Part shown: piece by piece, positions 63,265 through 63,333 of the stretch | How the letters are laid out: each line of letters begins with the position of its first letter | Numbering within the stretch: position 1 is the stretch's first letter | Assembly (NCBI GenBank): GCA_021847645.1 | Contig: JAJZQG010000011.1 | Span: 1-63,333, forward strand | Length of the DNA: 63,333 nucleotides | Origin: Myxococcales bacterium | Lineage (GTDB): Bacteria > Myxococcota_A > Polyangia > Polyangiales > Polyangiaceae | Direction of reading: 5' to 3' | Notes under the pieces: generated by a model | Told to the model about the DNA's origin: nothing | The model's input: only the letters and a program-made list of their open reading frames with translations | Database searches by the model: none | Made by a program: the position numbers and the translations under genes

Positions 63265-63333
63265 ATGAGCACGACCGCCGTCCCCCAGCCCAGGCCCGAT
63301 TGGCAGAACGACTGGCAGCAGCTCTTGAGCTAC
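63265..63333 (+). CDS. Partial gene cut by the window end
   Basis: An ATG at 63265 with GGCAAGGGG upstream opens 23 codons (MSTTAVPQPRPDWQNDWQQL and three more) that run off the window. The rest of the gene is not seen, and no family can be assigned. Confidence 0.5.
   Translation, partial: MSTTAVPQPRPDWQNDWQQLLSY

Overview
This 63.3 kb high-GC window reads as chromosomal DNA of a member of the Myxococcota (former Deltaproteobacteria), most likely Polyangia-like. The signs are many Ser/Thr protein kinases and kinase relatives, eight copies of the Myxococcus disulfide-rich repeat in one protein, a trypsin with a MYXO-CTERM-like tail, a TPR/PEGA membrane protein, and about sixteen predicted lipoproteins with Gly/Ser/Thr- or Asp/Ala-rich linkers. 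I saw no rRNA, functional tRNA, CRISPR array, insertion sequence, phage module or replication origin. Gene identities come from motif recognition alone; no database search was run.

Layout. 1-5.9 kb: a damaged stretch after a (TGACCG)13 repeat. It holds a thrombospondin-type-3 surface protein gene with two frame changes, an intact exported protein, an outer-membrane-like gene with an amber stop, and a kinase gene lacking its N-lobe. 6.0-9.4 kb: a CAP-domain lipoprotein, a Kelch-repeat protein and a small exported protein. 9.4-17.5 kb (minus): five genes in a row, comprising two overlapping GT-C-type membrane glycosyltransferases, a large lipoprotein with a CxxCH motif, a coiled-coil membrane protein and a Cys-rich exported protein. 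17.9-22.1 kb: a glycerophosphodiesterase lipoprotein facing a 1002-residue disulfide-repeat lipoprotein. 22.3-31.9 kb: a signalling region with a receiver/degenerate NtrC-ATPase/Ser-Thr-kinase fusion, then a tightly overlapping set (FHA-NtrC activator, two paralogous lipoproteins, transmembrane kinase) that meets a TPR/PEGA gene. 32-34.7 kb: a lipoprotein gene frameshifted at a poly-G tract, a Cys-rich protein and a MaoC-type hydratase.

35.0-40.5 kb (plus) holds the most unusual block: a receiver domain fused to an SLC13/DASS-type anion permease, then a CBS-pair protein, a membrane PAS histidine kinase and a NarL-type regulator. I infer a phosphorylation- and ligand-tuned transport/sensing module. 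40.7-48.6 kb: a small Cys protein, a pseudokinase with a zinc-ribbon membrane protein, a zinc-metalloprotease lipoprotein, a PLP aminotransferase, the trypsin and a DUF3047-like lipoprotein. 48.7-58.5 kb: a discoidin-domain/glutamine-amidotransferase-like membrane protein, a DPP-IV-type peptidase, an L,D-transpeptidase-like lipoprotein lacking its catalytic Cys, a TolB-like lipoprotein and a Gly-repeat lipoprotein. 58.5-63.3 kb: a B12-binding/radical-SAM protein fused to an isoaspartate-methyltransferase-like domain, a pseudo-receiver, a 20-bp tandem repeat, an MFS transporter, and the first 23 codons of a gene cut by the window end.

Main themes: envelope and secreted proteins, kinase/two-component signalling with several pseudo-enzymes (degenerate AAA+, pseudokinase, pseudo-receiver, Cys-less transpeptidase), and unusual domain fusions. 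The frame changes near the left end and at 32.44 kb look like single-base indels. They may be sequencing errors or real gene decay; the sequence alone cannot decide.
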